Positions 9,927-21,441 are shown, numbered from the stretch's first letter. The stretch: DNA of 64,000 nucleotides from Trametopsis cervina (GCA_022385755.1 MU278349.1:310001-374000); one strand, 5' to 3'. The notes: a model not told the origin generated them from the letters alone. Program-made: numbers and translations.

Positions 9927-12729
9927 TTAGAAGGAGACCCATCCTCGGGTCACGCCCATCTCGAGTACATCCGACGCACTAGTAGGTCCGCCTGAAGGTG
10001 GTATAGGAGCCACCGCTGCAGTCTTCCTTCGCCCCTTCTTTGTCAATGGTATGCAAGATGCGACAGCGTTCCGCAGTACTCCTTCCATTTCCACAAGAGA
10101 TAAGTAGCACTCTCGTTCCGTGAAGGTAGAAGATACGCTGGAAGATGTTTTCCGCGGCGCTGGCGCTGCCCTTAGACGCTTCTCATGAAGAAGTTTGAGA
10201 ACAAGGTAATGGAGCCACTATAGCATACATCATATATTAATCTTGCGCGAATGAGCACAATGGGCACTTACCATGACGTTGGACAAGGGCCGATACGGCC
10301 TCCATGAGTTGCCATTGTGCACCCTCATCATGCGATAAACGTCGAACTGGTATTCACCTGTTGGAAATATAGGTGAGTGCACACCAAATCGATCCCAACA
10401 GGGAATATGTACCCTCGCCTTCAAAAACTTCTTCGTCCGGTACGGTGAAATGTAGGCCATTGGCGTCTCCTGACTCCATACGAGATAAACCCAAATCTAT
10501 CACAGTCGCTCTTACGCCGTGGGCGTCGTCATCCATAGGGACTTTACGTCCATGAACCACCCGAGGAGGCTCAACATCAGTGATCGTCTTGACCAGAATT
10601 TGACCCCAGTGCAAATCGCGGTGCTGGACGAGTGTGAGTTGCAATTGCGTAGCACCAATGGATGCATACCTCGAAATGAACTAGGTCTTCAGCTTCTGCC
10701 AGAGCCCTCGTCACTTGCCAGAAGAGGCTGCAAGCTTGTGTCCACCCAGTCTTCGAGCTTGAAGAAAAGGTAAATGTCTCCAAGTCAGGCCCACCGTTGG
10801 GAAGCACGATGATTGCGTATAGCTGAGACACTCCGAAACCATCTACCACGGCGCATATATGAGCTCGCATCTTCTTGTAGAGACAGTTCGCATACCTGGT
10901 CGGGCACTTTCACTTCCTTTTCTCTCATCGTACTCATCCCATAAGTCGAGAAGAACGGACGGGTATTTGCCACGAACGACGTACGTCCTGAGCAGCTGCA
11001 CAAAGCCTTCGCACATCTCCCCCATAGCTCGCGTGACGATGATTTCTCGTACAACATCCTTCACGTCGCTGGGAGCAGGACTGTCGTCGTCATCCACAAC
11101 CAACCCGGTGGCCTCCTCATCGCGGAGCGGTATGACCTTGAGCACGACGTCGCCTATACCATAGACTTCAGAGAAGGACGCCTCGCCGATCTTCTGAAAA
11201 TATGCTTTCGCCTTTGAGGATTTCTTATTGCTAGGCACGGGGCTGATGCCGACTCCGCCATGCGAGGTTCGGACAATCGCGTCGTGCGGAAACATCTCGA
11301 TGAAAGCAGAGAACTCATGCGGTGTAGTCTGCGAGCACGCTTCGAGTAATGGCTTGAGATAGGATGGCGGAGGCTTGTCGTGTGCCACAGGCGTCGTATT
11401 GAAACTACTATTGAGTTGGCCCAAGGTAGTTGGGGACAGTGAAAGCGAATCGAGGTCCAAAGATATGTCATCTTCGTCAGAGAATCCGGAAGATGGAGGA
11501 GAGGAAGGCGGGCGGAAGCTTGCGCGTGACAATTTTGAACGGTATGGTGTCAGAGCCCTACCCTTGAGGGGGTGTGTGCGAACGAGTGGCGAGAAATGTA
11601 TTGCGTTACGCTGCAGCGGGACAAGGGAGTGGCGGACAGGATTGTGGCCTAAAGTATTAGCGTTGTACGCAGGCGGCTTGTGATCAGTAGCTACGGGCTT
11701 TGAAGGGGGTGTCGGACTTTTCGGTTTACTGGAGCGATTCGCGGGGATAACATCACGATATGGGGAATCGATAGTCTGCATTGCTGGCTGTTTCTGAAGT
11801 ACAAGTTCAGGTGATTCAGGTGATGATAATACAATATTGCTGCGGTGTTTCACAGGGGGGCGTCGAGGTCCGGGTGTTGAGAGAGGTTCGCGAGCCTGCG
11901 AAGGTGCTTCAATGACCTCAACATCAGAGTCATCATCAGAGACAGTTATGGGTGCTAAAGTCTTCTTCTTCAGAGCAGGACGCTTCCGGGGGCGAACAGA
12001 TGGTGCCCATGAATCGACTGATTCGGAGTCGTCATCGGACAAGACGATTGGGCTCTGCTTGGACTTCCCGATCGCTCGTGGTCGGTGAATTACCTGGGTT
12101 GGAGTCTTCTCTGAAGCAGATGCATTATTGGTTTGAACATCTGGTCGAGATACACGTCGCTCCCGTCTTACAGGATTACCACTGGCATCGAGAACGGTGA
12201 TTTCAACATCCACCACGGGTGAGATGGGCGTAAGACGATTAATCCTCTGCTTGGGAGGAGTTCGCTTGCCAAGACCTGGGGCAACAGACTTTCGGTGCAC
12301 CTTGGAAGGAGCGGCCTGCCCACCCGTGGTACGCATTGGCGGTACATTGGCTGAGACATTGGAGAGAGGCTTCCTGTAAAGCTCTTGATTCAACTGCGGT
12401 CTCGCCAACTTCGAGCTTGCCTTATAGGTTCGAGAGGTTGATTCCTTTTGGCGTATTCTGACTACAGGTTCTGGTGATGAGTCTGAAGAAGATGAGGCAG
12501 AGGAGGAGGAAGAGCTGGCGACCGTAGAATTAACTCTGCCCCTGGACTTCATACCGCGGGACGAGGTTTGGGGAGCTACATCTGATTCAGTACTTGAAGC
12601 AGCACCATAGGTTGTTGAGGGCTCCCGAAAGCTTGAAGCTTTGGACCTATCACGGTCGTCCGAGACATTGACAATCCGATGACCCCGCTTGCCGTACGCA
12701 TTGACTTGTTTCGTTCGTGTACCGAGCAT
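9927..12729 (-). CDS. Haspin-type Ser/Thr protein kinase (histone H3 Thr3 kinase)
   Basis: Mitotic kinase of 864 aa. Exons, leftward: 12729-10896, 10842-10670, 10623-10413, 10357-10272, 10217-9927. The N-terminal 480 residues are disordered and basic. The C-terminal haspin kinase domain has a glycine-rich KIGEASFSEVYGIG, the VLKVIPL lysine strand, VREIIVTRAMG, the hinge region YAIIVLPNGGPDLETF, catalytic loop HRDLHWGQILVKT, the atypical haspin metal-binding segment TVIDLGLSRM in place of DFG, and VPDEEVFEGEGEYQFDVYRMMR. A near-terminal NAYGKRGHR resembles the Pds5-binding YG(A/R) motif at the haspin N-terminus in animals. Haspin phosphorylates histone H3 Thr3 to recruit the chromosomal passenger complex. 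It is head-to-head with PSF2 across a promoter with two ACGCGT boxes, which fits cell-cycle control. Confidence 0.93.
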
Positions 12730-12902
12730 GGTAATCGATTGGGCGGCACCTAGTACGATTGCTTCGTAGCTTTCAAATGGCTATTGGTTGAGTATGGCGT
12801 TCCCGGTATTTCAGGCTCGCAACAATGCAACTTGAGCAGCAGTGATCTTTCAAACGAGATCCACCTCCGATCGTTAGCTGACCCAACCGTGAGAAATGTG
12901 AG

Positions 12903-12908
12903 ACGCGT
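12903..12908. promoter_or_regulatory. MCB-like element ACGCGT (copy 1)
   Basis: Exact, palindromic MluI cell-cycle box core, 133 bp upstream of the PSF2 start and about 174 bp upstream of the haspin start. Confidence 0.55.
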
Positions 12909-12930
12909 CGAATCCACGTGCATCATGTAT

Positions 12931-12936
12931 ACGCGT
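12931..12936. promoter_or_regulatory. MCB-like element ACGCGT (copy 2)
   Basis: Second exact ACGCGT core, 28 bp from the first. It is directly followed by CGCGTCACGAC, extending a CpG-rich patch in the shared promoter. Confidence 0.55.
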
Positions 12937-13040
12937 CGCGTCACGACTTCGTCACACTCCTGCAGCTTGCCATTAGCCCCAACACGTCCAAGCACACGAC
13001 ATTAATTGTGAAGAGTATTTGTGTATTTTTTAGATGAGGA

Positions 13041-13833
13041 ATGGCCCTCCCTGCGTCGCTACGGTCATCGGTAACACCACCGGAATTGGAACTCATCGCA
13101 TCAGAGCAACTAGTTGAAATCGTTCCCCTTGTCGCGATGGAACGAACGGCGTTCATCTCTGTAATGCGCACGTCCGGATGAATAATAACCTCTGATACAT
13201 ACTGACCTTTTGTCCCATGCTAGGGAGCGTACGGTCCTCTACGACCGCCGGGAAAGTGCAAAGTGCCGATATGGATGGCAACTAATCTCAAGCTGAAGAA
13301 GAAATGCCATATTGTCCCTCCCCATTGGCTCAACGTAGGTGAGTAGCGCTTACAAATCCAGGTATATAGCGTGCACTCACAGAATTCCACGTAGAATATC
13401 TTCAGGACAGACTTTTTCGAGAAACTACAAACCCCGAGTTCAGTGAACTGCCCTTCCGCTTCGCAGAAGTAGCGAAAGTACTGCTTGACGTGTCAGTGCA
13501 ACCTATAATCATAGCTTCCTTGAATCTTAATGAGTATTAAAATAGCGCATCTGATGATTTCCAAAGTCCGGATAAAATCAGGTCTCTGTTGAAAGATATC
13601 CGGGAGGCGCGACAAGCAAAGAGTAGGGATGGTTTGTCCAAATTAGATCATAGCGAACTGAGTGTAAGTAAATTGTTTCTAGGGGCATAGAGTCGTACTG
13701 AATGCTCATGATCTAGTTACCCAACTTGTCCGCTATGGAAATCAACGAGATCCGACCATTCTTTATCCGTGCCATGGGCGTTTTGACGGACCTCGTAAAG
13801 GATCCAGAAGCGCGTCCGATGGACCAACAGTAG
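13041..13833 (+). CDS. PSF2: GINS complex subunit Psf2
   Basis: DNA replication factor of 188 aa, one of four GINS subunits in the CMG helicase (Cdc45-MCM-GINS). Exons: 13041-13160, 13224-13338, 13395-13491, 13546-13663, 13717-13833. Family-defining stretches are all present: TPPELELIASEQLVEIVPLV, GAYGPLRPPGKCKVPIWMA, LKLKKKCHIVPPHWL, YLQDRLFRETTNPEFSELPF, KIRSLLKDIREARQAKSR and LPNLSAMEINEIRPFFIRAM. The length matches the family (about 185-230 aa). The acceptor at 13394 was chosen because it gives NVEYLQDRL. It shares its promoter with haspin. Confidence 0.96.
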
Positions 13834-14046
13834 ATAGACGGGCGAGTTTGGGTCAGGAATGTTGTATGCTGTATGCGTGTACGAAGAATGTATACATGTA
13901 GTAAGGATCAAGATACCCGACATAGCATTGACAAAACGTTAGGAGCATTGATAAATGAACGTGAAGGTTCGTGATATTTAGGGAGCCCAGAGCACTATAA
14001 GGCCATATCGCCTTCGTCGATTGTCATCTAGAAACCTTTACTCATT

Positions 14047-16983
14047 CTAATTGGTCCCATTCTGTTTCTGCGACAGCAGCTGCTTCAGTTCCGCGATTTC
14101 GGACTTCAGCTCTCGGATCTCTCTCAAGATGACGGTTTCACTCGACTTGAAAGGGGTCAGCAATGTGTCATTGGAGTATGAAGAATAGACGTACGTGTGT
14201 CGTATCGGGGAAGGACTTGATCAATTCGTCGAACTTGACTTTAGAAATTTCCCAGCCCTTGCTGGCATCGTCACCCTCAATAACGGGATCGCGATGCTCC
14301 GGGACGTCGTCCAATCCCTGGTCGGGATGCGAAAGCCAGTCTTTGACCCATTTGTTTTTGGCCGGATCAAGTTCTGCTTCGTAGACCGCGATCGCAGTCA
14401 GAGGAATAATGAATAGAACCGACATGACGACCCGGTTAAGCTAGATAGAATGAATTATTGGTGGCTCAAACGAAGGTGTGGCCGGTGTCATCGTACCTGA
14501 ACGTAAGCCTTCCTGCTCAGCACGTACCTTTAATAAAGTTTGTTAGCTATCCAGAATTCTCGGTATAGGTCACAACATACTCGGATGGGCCGATAAGAAC
14601 CAGTTCGATCAGGTTAAACGGTGCAGGATAAGTGAACTCGTCCGGTGCGCGTATCGAGCCGACTGTCTTATCGGCGAAGTATGCAAGATACTCTGCGGAG
14701 GCATCCTCAACAACCTAGTAACCCTTTTCAGCAATGTGACGCGGTATTCATAATTATAGTGAGGGAACTCACGTCGTCATAAGCGGATGCAAACAAGGAA
14801 ATGAGGATGTTGAGTAGGATTACGACCGTAGCAACGTTCCACCTAAAGATAGTGATTAGTGGGATATCATCCAAGAATCCCGTCGTCGGAAACTCACAGA
14901 TAGTACAAGAACAGCCCCGGTGCCCACCTACAGAGACGGTCAGATCGTCACTCGACGCGATACTGTTCACTCTTACCCATTCCATCTACCATAATCTGGA
15001 GCTCTGTCGGCAAAATCAGCATAAAATGCAGCATGTTGGACTCTGTCCTACGCACTGTAGCAAAGCTTGTATAAGGAGGTTGATCACTTCTCTTGGGTGA
15101 TCCGTATTGCCATCCGCAGCATCCAGGGCATATAAGCCCTGGAGGAATCCTGCGCCTAAGAGAGCGAGGAGCTATGGATATTTCGTGAGCATAAAAACGA
15201 TATGAAGAGATTTAGCTAAACACACTCCGAAGAATATACCAGACTCCTGCAGCATGCGGGCGACGCAAATCTGCATAGTGCCAACGTATTTGTAACCGTC
15301 GAAGACAGTTATCAGTTCTATACGGCGGGCATCAGGGTTCAGTATACGTAGCGGGAAAATACAAGTTATCGCTTACTCATCCTATCCAAGCAAGTCCTTG
15401 TTAGTGAGATACAAGGTTCGGAAACGCTGCTTTACATACCATATCAGCGGTGCTACGAAACTAAGCCATTGGAAACTTTGGATCCGCAGAGAGGTGTATT
15501 GGTCTCCATGAGCCGCAAGACCAGCCAGTCGCAGGCTGAAAGCGACTACCATAAGCGCATCTGTTGTCACAGAGACGAAGTGCCAGAATGCGATTGCTCT
15601 CCATGATACAAAGAGGAGTAGTTTGTATATCTGTGTGACGCAAGCTGAGTCAGTCAACACGAAAGATGAATGTACTAAAGAGTCACTTTGTAAACGTCTA
15701 AGAAATAAAAGGAGCAAAACGTAAGCCGAAAATTACATCAAACTAGAGGTTGCGCCACCTTCGATTGCGAACGACAACGCCATGGTATACATAATTATCT
15801 CGAATATGTCCAGGTCCCCATGATCGGGATCAAGCTTATCCAGAGGTTCCCGCACTGACGAACTGTTAGTAACCAACGCTACTAAGAGATAGCCATTCGT
15901 ACCTGCTTGAGAATAAACAAAAAGGAAGAATGCCCAGATGATAATGCGGAATATATTTTGATATCTGCTTGTGCATGAGTGTCTTGCCTGAGGTTTACTA
16001 CGTACGAGCATACCTAGGCACGGCGAGTCTTGTAGGGTCAATATGTGACCACAATCCTCCCCCGAACGACTCCTTGTATGGCTGGACTGGATGTATAATC
16101 AGCGCACAAACGAAGACCTGCATAATCAAGTGACTTACATTCTACATCGTGGCCGTCGTTATTTTTCTGGACAATAACCCCTCTCCATAGATCATTCACA
16201 ACTAATTTATCGTCAACGCAAGTCTTACAAGAGACCAGAACTGGCGTCACCGTCTTGTGCCTCCGTTGACGAAAGGAAGATTGTACTGTAGGGGGATTAT
16301 TAATAGTTTCTCGTCTGGAAAGAGTTGACGCACCAATGAGAGTCAATGGCCATCTCTAGAGCACTGCTCTTATCACTTCTATCTCCGTCTAGCTCGCGGT
16401 GCGTGTAACGCGTCGACAATACCGGTGTTATACGGTCTGGGGGCGTAACATGCACAATTCTGCGGGCAAGAACCTCACAGGCAGTAGCTAAAGAAGCGGA
16501 TCAGTTATTCTAGAAATACGAGATATAGCAGAGATTCAGCGCACCACGACAAAGATTTTCGTCATAATCCGCGGGATTGTGGTTTGCATCCCACAGGAAC
16601 TCTTTGCGAGCTCGTAATAAGCAGTAAGGCAACTTGAGTAATTGGCATTATTTCGTCATATCAGCTATCACTTGAGCGAATCACTCACGGCCTCTACCAA
16701 ATCTCCTGCGGATGCGATGTAGGCCTGTATTACCTGCGGAGTGATAATCCTACTAGTAGGGTCATTGATGGATTCCAGGGGTACTTCCAGTGGAAGCAGC
16801 GTTAATGTGAGCGTCCTAAGACGTCTCACGAGCTCTACAGCAGGCAACCATTTAGCAAGTACTTCCTCATGCAATATGTCATTACTACTCACTGGTAAGG
16901 GTATCTGGACCAGGGTCTACCGAAGCCACCGAGTGTATGGAAGCTTGGTCCTCCGGGTCGACATGAGCAGGAAGGGGATCCAT
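14047..16983 (-). CDS. YVC1-type TRP calcium channel of the vacuole, 21 exons
   Basis: Predicted 619-aa vacuolar-membrane cation channel. Exons, leftward: 16983-16893, 16834-16689, 16632-16545, 16487-16334, 16285-16251, 16201-16139, 16086-16014, 15964-15903, 15854-15759, 15697-15687, 15630-15440, 15381-15377, 15317-15226, 15171-15056, 15003-14977, 14927-14898, 14842-14773, 14714-14581, 14527-14497, 14440-14195, 14145-14047. The sum is divisible by three. Yvc1 hallmarks are TKLVRRLRTLTLTLLPLEV, LPYCLLRARKEFLWDANHNP, TACEVLARRIVH, VNDLWRGVIVQKNN and PTRLAVPRYQNIFR. Several membrane segments follow, including WRAIAFWHFVSVTTDALMVV and QWLSFVAPLIWMKLITVFDG. The pore-side region is GLFLYYLWNVATVVILLNI, and the C-terminus is a short coiled coil (REIRELKSEIAELKQLL). 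Yvc1 releases vacuolar calcium on stretch or osmotic shock. Two internal exons are only 11 and 5 nt. Confidence 0.92.
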
Positions 16984-17255
16984 GTTGATACAATGAGATG
17001 AGTATGGCCCTGGAGGTTCAAGAAAAAGGGAGCCTGGGTTTACGCCTTGGGTTGCAATTTCCGACCTGCCAGTGGCTTCAATCCATGGTCTAGCGCCTGG
17101 TGACTTCACTGTCCAACTGCAGTGCCTGGGAGCCACGCGAACGGCACGTGGTTATCAGACGCCCATATCCCTTGAGCAGTACTGCGACTTCAGCACATAG
17201 CACACCCTAAAGCTCGGACGTTTACTCAGACTACCTCGTTTATCCAAGATCAGAC

Positions 17256-17958
17256 ATGCCAGTAAGTACCATTTTTAATGCTTGAGCCAGCTCATAATGC
17301 CAGGTTGTTATAGGCATATCATTCAGCACTGAACGAGGAGCCAGACGTTCGTGAGGTGGGCAACCTCGCGGTACTACCCATCAAGACCAAGATACGCGGC
17401 CCTGCTCCTCTCGGTACGTGCTCATCTGCCCATTGAACGTATTCTTATCTACATTTTGTCTCCCTGCAGCTGACCCTAATGCTGCCGACATAATTGACGA
17501 AACGCTCGACCTCTTCCGCGCGAACTCCCTCTTCCGTAACTTTGAGATTAAGGGTCCCGCCGATCGCATTCTCATCGTCCTCATCCTCTTCGTTTCCGAC
17601 TGCCTCGCAAAGCTCGGCTCCTCACGTTCTCCGACATCGCAGCTCGAAGCCGGAAAGACGCTTAATACCCTTGCGGTGGATAACTTCCCCATCCCTGGAG
17701 ATGCCAACTTTCCTCTGAACGCGCACTACGCGCCGCCAGCGAACCGCGCCGATGCTGGTGAGTGCGGGCCTTACCTTACATATTAGCAGTGCTGAAATTG
17801 CAAGCATAGAATATTTGCGACAGTACTTAACACAGGTTAGACAAGAACTGGCTGCGCGACTGGTCGAGCGTCTGTATGCAGATGGGACAGGCAAACCAAG
17901 CAAGTGGTGGATGGCTTTCCAAAAGAGACGTTTCATGAACAGGAGCTTGGGGAACTGA
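17256..17958 (+). CDS. ARPC3: ARP2/3 complex subunit 3 (ARPC3, p21)
   Basis: Subunit of the seven-protein ARP2/3 actin-nucleating complex, 180 aa, the usual length. Exons: 17256-17261, 17314-17413, 17470-17757, 17810-17958. The first coding exon carries only ATG CCA, and the family start MPAYHS appears only after splicing. Conserved blocks are PAYHSALNEE, LAVLPIKTKIRGPAP, ADIIDETLDLFRANSLFRNF, EIKGPADRILIVLILFVSDC and NRADAEYLRQYLTQVRQELA, ending GTGKPSKWWMAFQKRRFMN. The complex builds branched actin at endocytic patches and hyphal tips. It is divergent from the channel gene with 272 bp between them. Confidence 0.97.
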
Positions 17959-18103
17959 GTGAACGATACCGGTTGTGGTGGTCATCATACGCAACCCTCC
18001 TCATAATGTAACATCTACATCCAAGAACCAGGATAACATACAGTATGAAGCCAGTGGTGACAGTGAAGGGGATACAAGTAAAAGGTAAGTGGAGGAGATG
18101 CTA

Positions 18104-19698
18104 TTATTTCTTCCTTCTTCTCTCGTTGGGGTTTTTCCTGCCATGACCAATGACCGGCATGTCTCCATCATATCCGCTACTTCTCATACTCCTTCCTTTC
18201 CCTCCTGCACCAACCGACAGCATCTCCGGCACCCAATCCGGATCCATCCAACTACCAAGCACACTCCCCGCCCCACTTCCGTTCCTGGCAGTCCCCACCA
18301 ACATCCTCTTTTCCTCCCTCTCCCTCTTGCCATCCGCATGCTTCTTCGCCTTCATCCACGCGGACTGATCTTCTCTGAGTATAAGACCTTCGCCGCTACC
18401 GGTCTTCGCTGTACCAGCCTTGGGAGCTGGTATTGAGAATATTGTACCGCGTGTTTTATATTGGAAGTTCTTCTTGAGGTGCACTTGAAGAGTAGGTGCT
18501 GCCGAAGAGGCCGTTGGAGATGAGAGCGTAACGGACGCTCGGATGAGGGTTGGATTGCCACACGACGGGCAGAATTTTCGAGAGGAGTCCTTGCATATTC
18601 TGCAACAAAGACATGCGTTAGAACCTATCTCTTCAGAGGGCGATATGTGCTCACTTGAAACAGGCATGACATCTCAACACCCAGGTCTTCACACGCTCTA
18701 TCCTTTTCCCTTCTACACCCACCAGGCTAAGTCCCATCTGAAGTAATACGTTCTGCATCGCAAAGTCCGCGGTCATACATCCCGACCAGATTTGTTCCGC
18801 CTTTTTCTTGCCAGTCTTTCCAGCTTCGTCGGGTATAAGATTGAGGGCTCGAGATTTATGGAGATCAACATTTGACGGCGTTATCCATTCTCCTTCACCA
18901 TCGTCCTCGTCTGAAGGGTCATCATACAATATTTGTTCGTCGCGTCGTGGCTGAGATGCGCTGGGCTGCCCTGGAGCTGTTGGTAAGTTTGATGCGAGAG
19001 GCTTCTCGTCCTCGTCCTCTTGTATTCTCTCCACCTCAACGTTTAAAGGCTCTCGTGCTTGCTGGTCCTCCAGGTCCTCAACAATCGGTTCAGAGCCAGC
19101 TGTGTCTTCGGCCAGTTCCCCATCGTCATTATCGTCGAGCTTTAGGTTTGAGACAGTTTGCTCTAGACTTTCTTGAGGTTCAGGGGTAGATTCCTGTGGC
19201 ACAGCAGTTGATGAGCTCGCGGACCCTGCCTCGTGCTGCACACCATGATTACACAGAGCATAGAAATATAGAGAATATCACGGACATTTTCTGCAGATTT
19301 TTCAGCTTCCAGCTTCTCCTTTTGTTCCAGAGCGTAGGTCAGGGCGATCACGCACAAATCCGCCGTTGAAAGCACTGAGTAGTCACCCGTTTTCTTCGCA
19401 AACTGGATCACTACATCGTCACAACTTCGTTGATAGATAAACTTCGCATTATGGTCGCAGAAGACATACCGTGCGCCAAGGCTTGAGGATCAGGGCTCTG
19501 CACCTGCACTCGCACACCCGCCGACAGACCTAATTTTTCGAAATGTTCGCGCGCTCGTCTGTCCTTCAGCTCGTCCAGTACTTGCGGCACAGTGTAGAAC
19601 GTCTCGGCGAGCCCCCTAAGAGGTGACAGAGATAGTAGAGGCCCTGCATCGAGGATGAGGTGCTTGCATGCCGGTTTTGAGTCTGTGTTGAACGCCAT
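18104..19698 (-). CDS. NOB1: NOB1, endonuclease for 18S rRNA 3'-end maturation
   Basis: PIN-domain nuclease of 476 aa that cuts 20S pre-rRNA at site D in the cytoplasm. Exons, leftward: 19698-19470, 19410-19286, 19235-18655, 18599-18104. The PIN domain starts at HLILDAGPLLSLSPLRGLAE, with acidic metal ligands in LDAGP, DELKDRRAREHF and GDYSVLSTADLCVIALTYAL. A long acidic linker with DDPSDEDDGEGEWITPSNV follows, then the Nob1 block SGCMTADFAMQNVLLQMGL. A zinc ribbon has CHACFKICKDSSRKFCPSCG, split by the intron 18600-18654. The C-terminus is GGKGRSMRSSGYDGD then a lysine/arginine tail. It is head-to-head with LEU2. Confidence 0.96.
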
Positions 19699-19815
19699 GG
19701 TTGTCTGCTGCCAAGATTAGATTTTCGAAAATGTGCGAGATTCGATCGCTGAATCTTATCGGGCGGTAGTCCGATGGCGAGGATGTGCCTTCGGAGTTCA
19801 CAGGCACCTACGTTC

Positions 19816-19821
19816 GAGTCA
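19816..19821 (-). promoter_or_regulatory. Gcn4/Cpc1-like element upstream of LEU2
   Basis: GAGTCA on the + strand reads TGACTC on the other strand, the core of the general amino-acid-control site, about 100 bp before the LEU2 start codon. One six-base match has modest information content. The call rests on its position before an amino-acid biosynthesis gene. Confidence 0.35.
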
Positions 19822-19917
19822 CTTGCAGCACTCAGTCCCTTACAATCATATCCTCGATGTGAGACGCAGAACCATCCATAGTTTTTACAACACTGACTGT
19901 CCTTTCCGCGCCATCAG

Positions 19918-21299
19918 ATGGCTAAAAAGAGGTGAGAATTCACCTTCGAGCTCGAACAGCGTATATTCAAGGAGGGTTCTTCTAGCTTTCGCATCGTGAT
20001 CCTCCCTGGAGATGGTATCGGTTAGTTCCCGTTGGCTGTGTTTGGGGTTTCCAAATTATTCAATGCATATGCAGGTCCCGAGGTCGTCGCGGAAGCCACG
20101 CGAGTGCTCGAGGTAGTCTCAGCTGCGTCAAGTGATGTCGAGCTCAAGCTTGAAACCCACGAATTCGGTGGATGTTCAATAGATAACAACGGCGAGCCCT
20201 TGACAGAGAGCACGCTGTCGGCTTGCAAGTCTGCCGATGCCATATTGATGGGTGAGCTATTCAGCTGTGCAAAACACCGCTGCGGACACCATATTTACCC
20301 TTTCTTGTCAGGTGCGATTGGTGGCCCCAAATGGGGTGTGAACAGCAAAGTGCGCCCCGAGCAGGGTCTTCTCGCGCTCAGGAAAGCACTAGGTCTATAC
20401 GCCAACATTCGCCCTGCGAACTTCGCCTCCGACAGCCTTCTCGCCCATTCACCTCTGAAGCCATCGGTAGCTCAAGGCGTAGACATGATTGTCATCCGTG
20501 AGCTCATCGGAGGTGCATATTTCGGCGCGCGCAAGGAACTTGGAGCAAGCCCAGATGAGGATACAGCATGGGATACCATGATCTATTCCGTCCCAGAAGT
20601 CCAGAGAATCACTCGAGTAGCAGCTCAGGTTGCGCTGGCGGCAGACCCTCCTCTCCCAATCCACTCTATCGATAAGGCGAACGTTCTCGCTAGCTCGAGG
20701 CTATGGAGGAAGGTGGCGACAGAGACTCTGCAGAACGAATTCCCCCAGCTGAAGCTGGATCATCAACTTGTTGATTCGGCCTCGATGATTATCGTCTCTA
20801 ACCCCAGGAAGCTGAACGGTGTTATCTTAACTGAAAACCTTTTCGGGGATATGTGCGTGATTCATCTCCAAATTCTGGTCATCTAAGTACATCACTTATC
20901 TTAGTCGAACACAGTCTCTCAGACGAATCCAGTGTGATTCCAGGATCCTTAGGTCTTCTCCCCTCTGCTTCCCTGGCGGGCGCGCCCTCCGTGGCGGACT
21001 ACAAATCTCCCAACTTCGTACCTACACCTGGTCTGTACGAGCCCATTCATGGCTCCGCTCCTGACATCGCTGGGCAAGGCATTGCGAACCCCATAGGCAC
21101 CATTCTCAGCGTTGCAATGCTTCTCCGATACTCACTGGGCATGGAAAAGCCTGCAAAGGCCATAGAGGACGCTGTGAGGAAAGTACTCGACGACACTGAG
21201 CAGGGCGGTGCAGGTTACCGCACAGCCGATTTGGGCGGTCAGCACAAGACGAAGGATGTTGGTGATAAGGTGGTTGAGATCTTGAAGACGCTGTTGTAA
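19918..21299 (+). CDS. LEU2: 3-isopropylmalate dehydrogenase (leucine biosynthesis)
   Basis: Catalyses NAD-dependent oxidative decarboxylation of 3-isopropylmalate to 2-oxoisocaproate, the third step of leucine synthesis. 383 aa. Exons: 19918-19931, 19986-20020, 20075-20251, 20312-20852, 20915-21299. The 14-nt first exon (ATG GCT AAA AAG AG) is needed because the frame before [16 protein letters not shown] has a stop and no ATG, and splicing gives [17 protein letters not shown]. Other signatures are [40 protein letters not shown], the metal-binding [20 protein letters not shown], and the NAD-binding [20 protein letters not shown]. The acceptor at 20914 was picked over an earlier TAG to restore GDILSDE. 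Confidence 0.97.
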
Positions 21300-21441
21300 G
21301 CTATAAAGGAAAGCGCAGGATGAACAGAAACCCAATGCTGTATTTACTCCTTCATCGCAAGAATACCACCCGCAGAACCTTATCGTGCATCAAATGCTGT
21401 TTGTGCGTGTGGGCGTGTGAGATAACCGGCATCAGGACCCA

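Larger units (their letters stand above)
12730..13040. promoter_or_regulatory. Divergent haspin/PSF2 promoter with paired MCB boxes
   Basis: The 311-bp gap drives a mitotic kinase leftward and a replication factor rightward. It contains ACGCGT at 12903-12908 and again at 12931-12936, with a CACGTG E-box between them (12915-12920). ACGCGT is the MluI cell-cycle box bound by MBF-type Mbp1/Swi6 factors in fungi. G1/S co-regulation of both genes is inferred. Confidence 0.65.

Noticed and set aside
19750..19780. Leu3-type CCGGNNCCGG site before LEU2
   Set aside because: Only loose CGG/CCG half-sites (CGGGCGGTAGTCCG) are present, with the wrong spacing and order.
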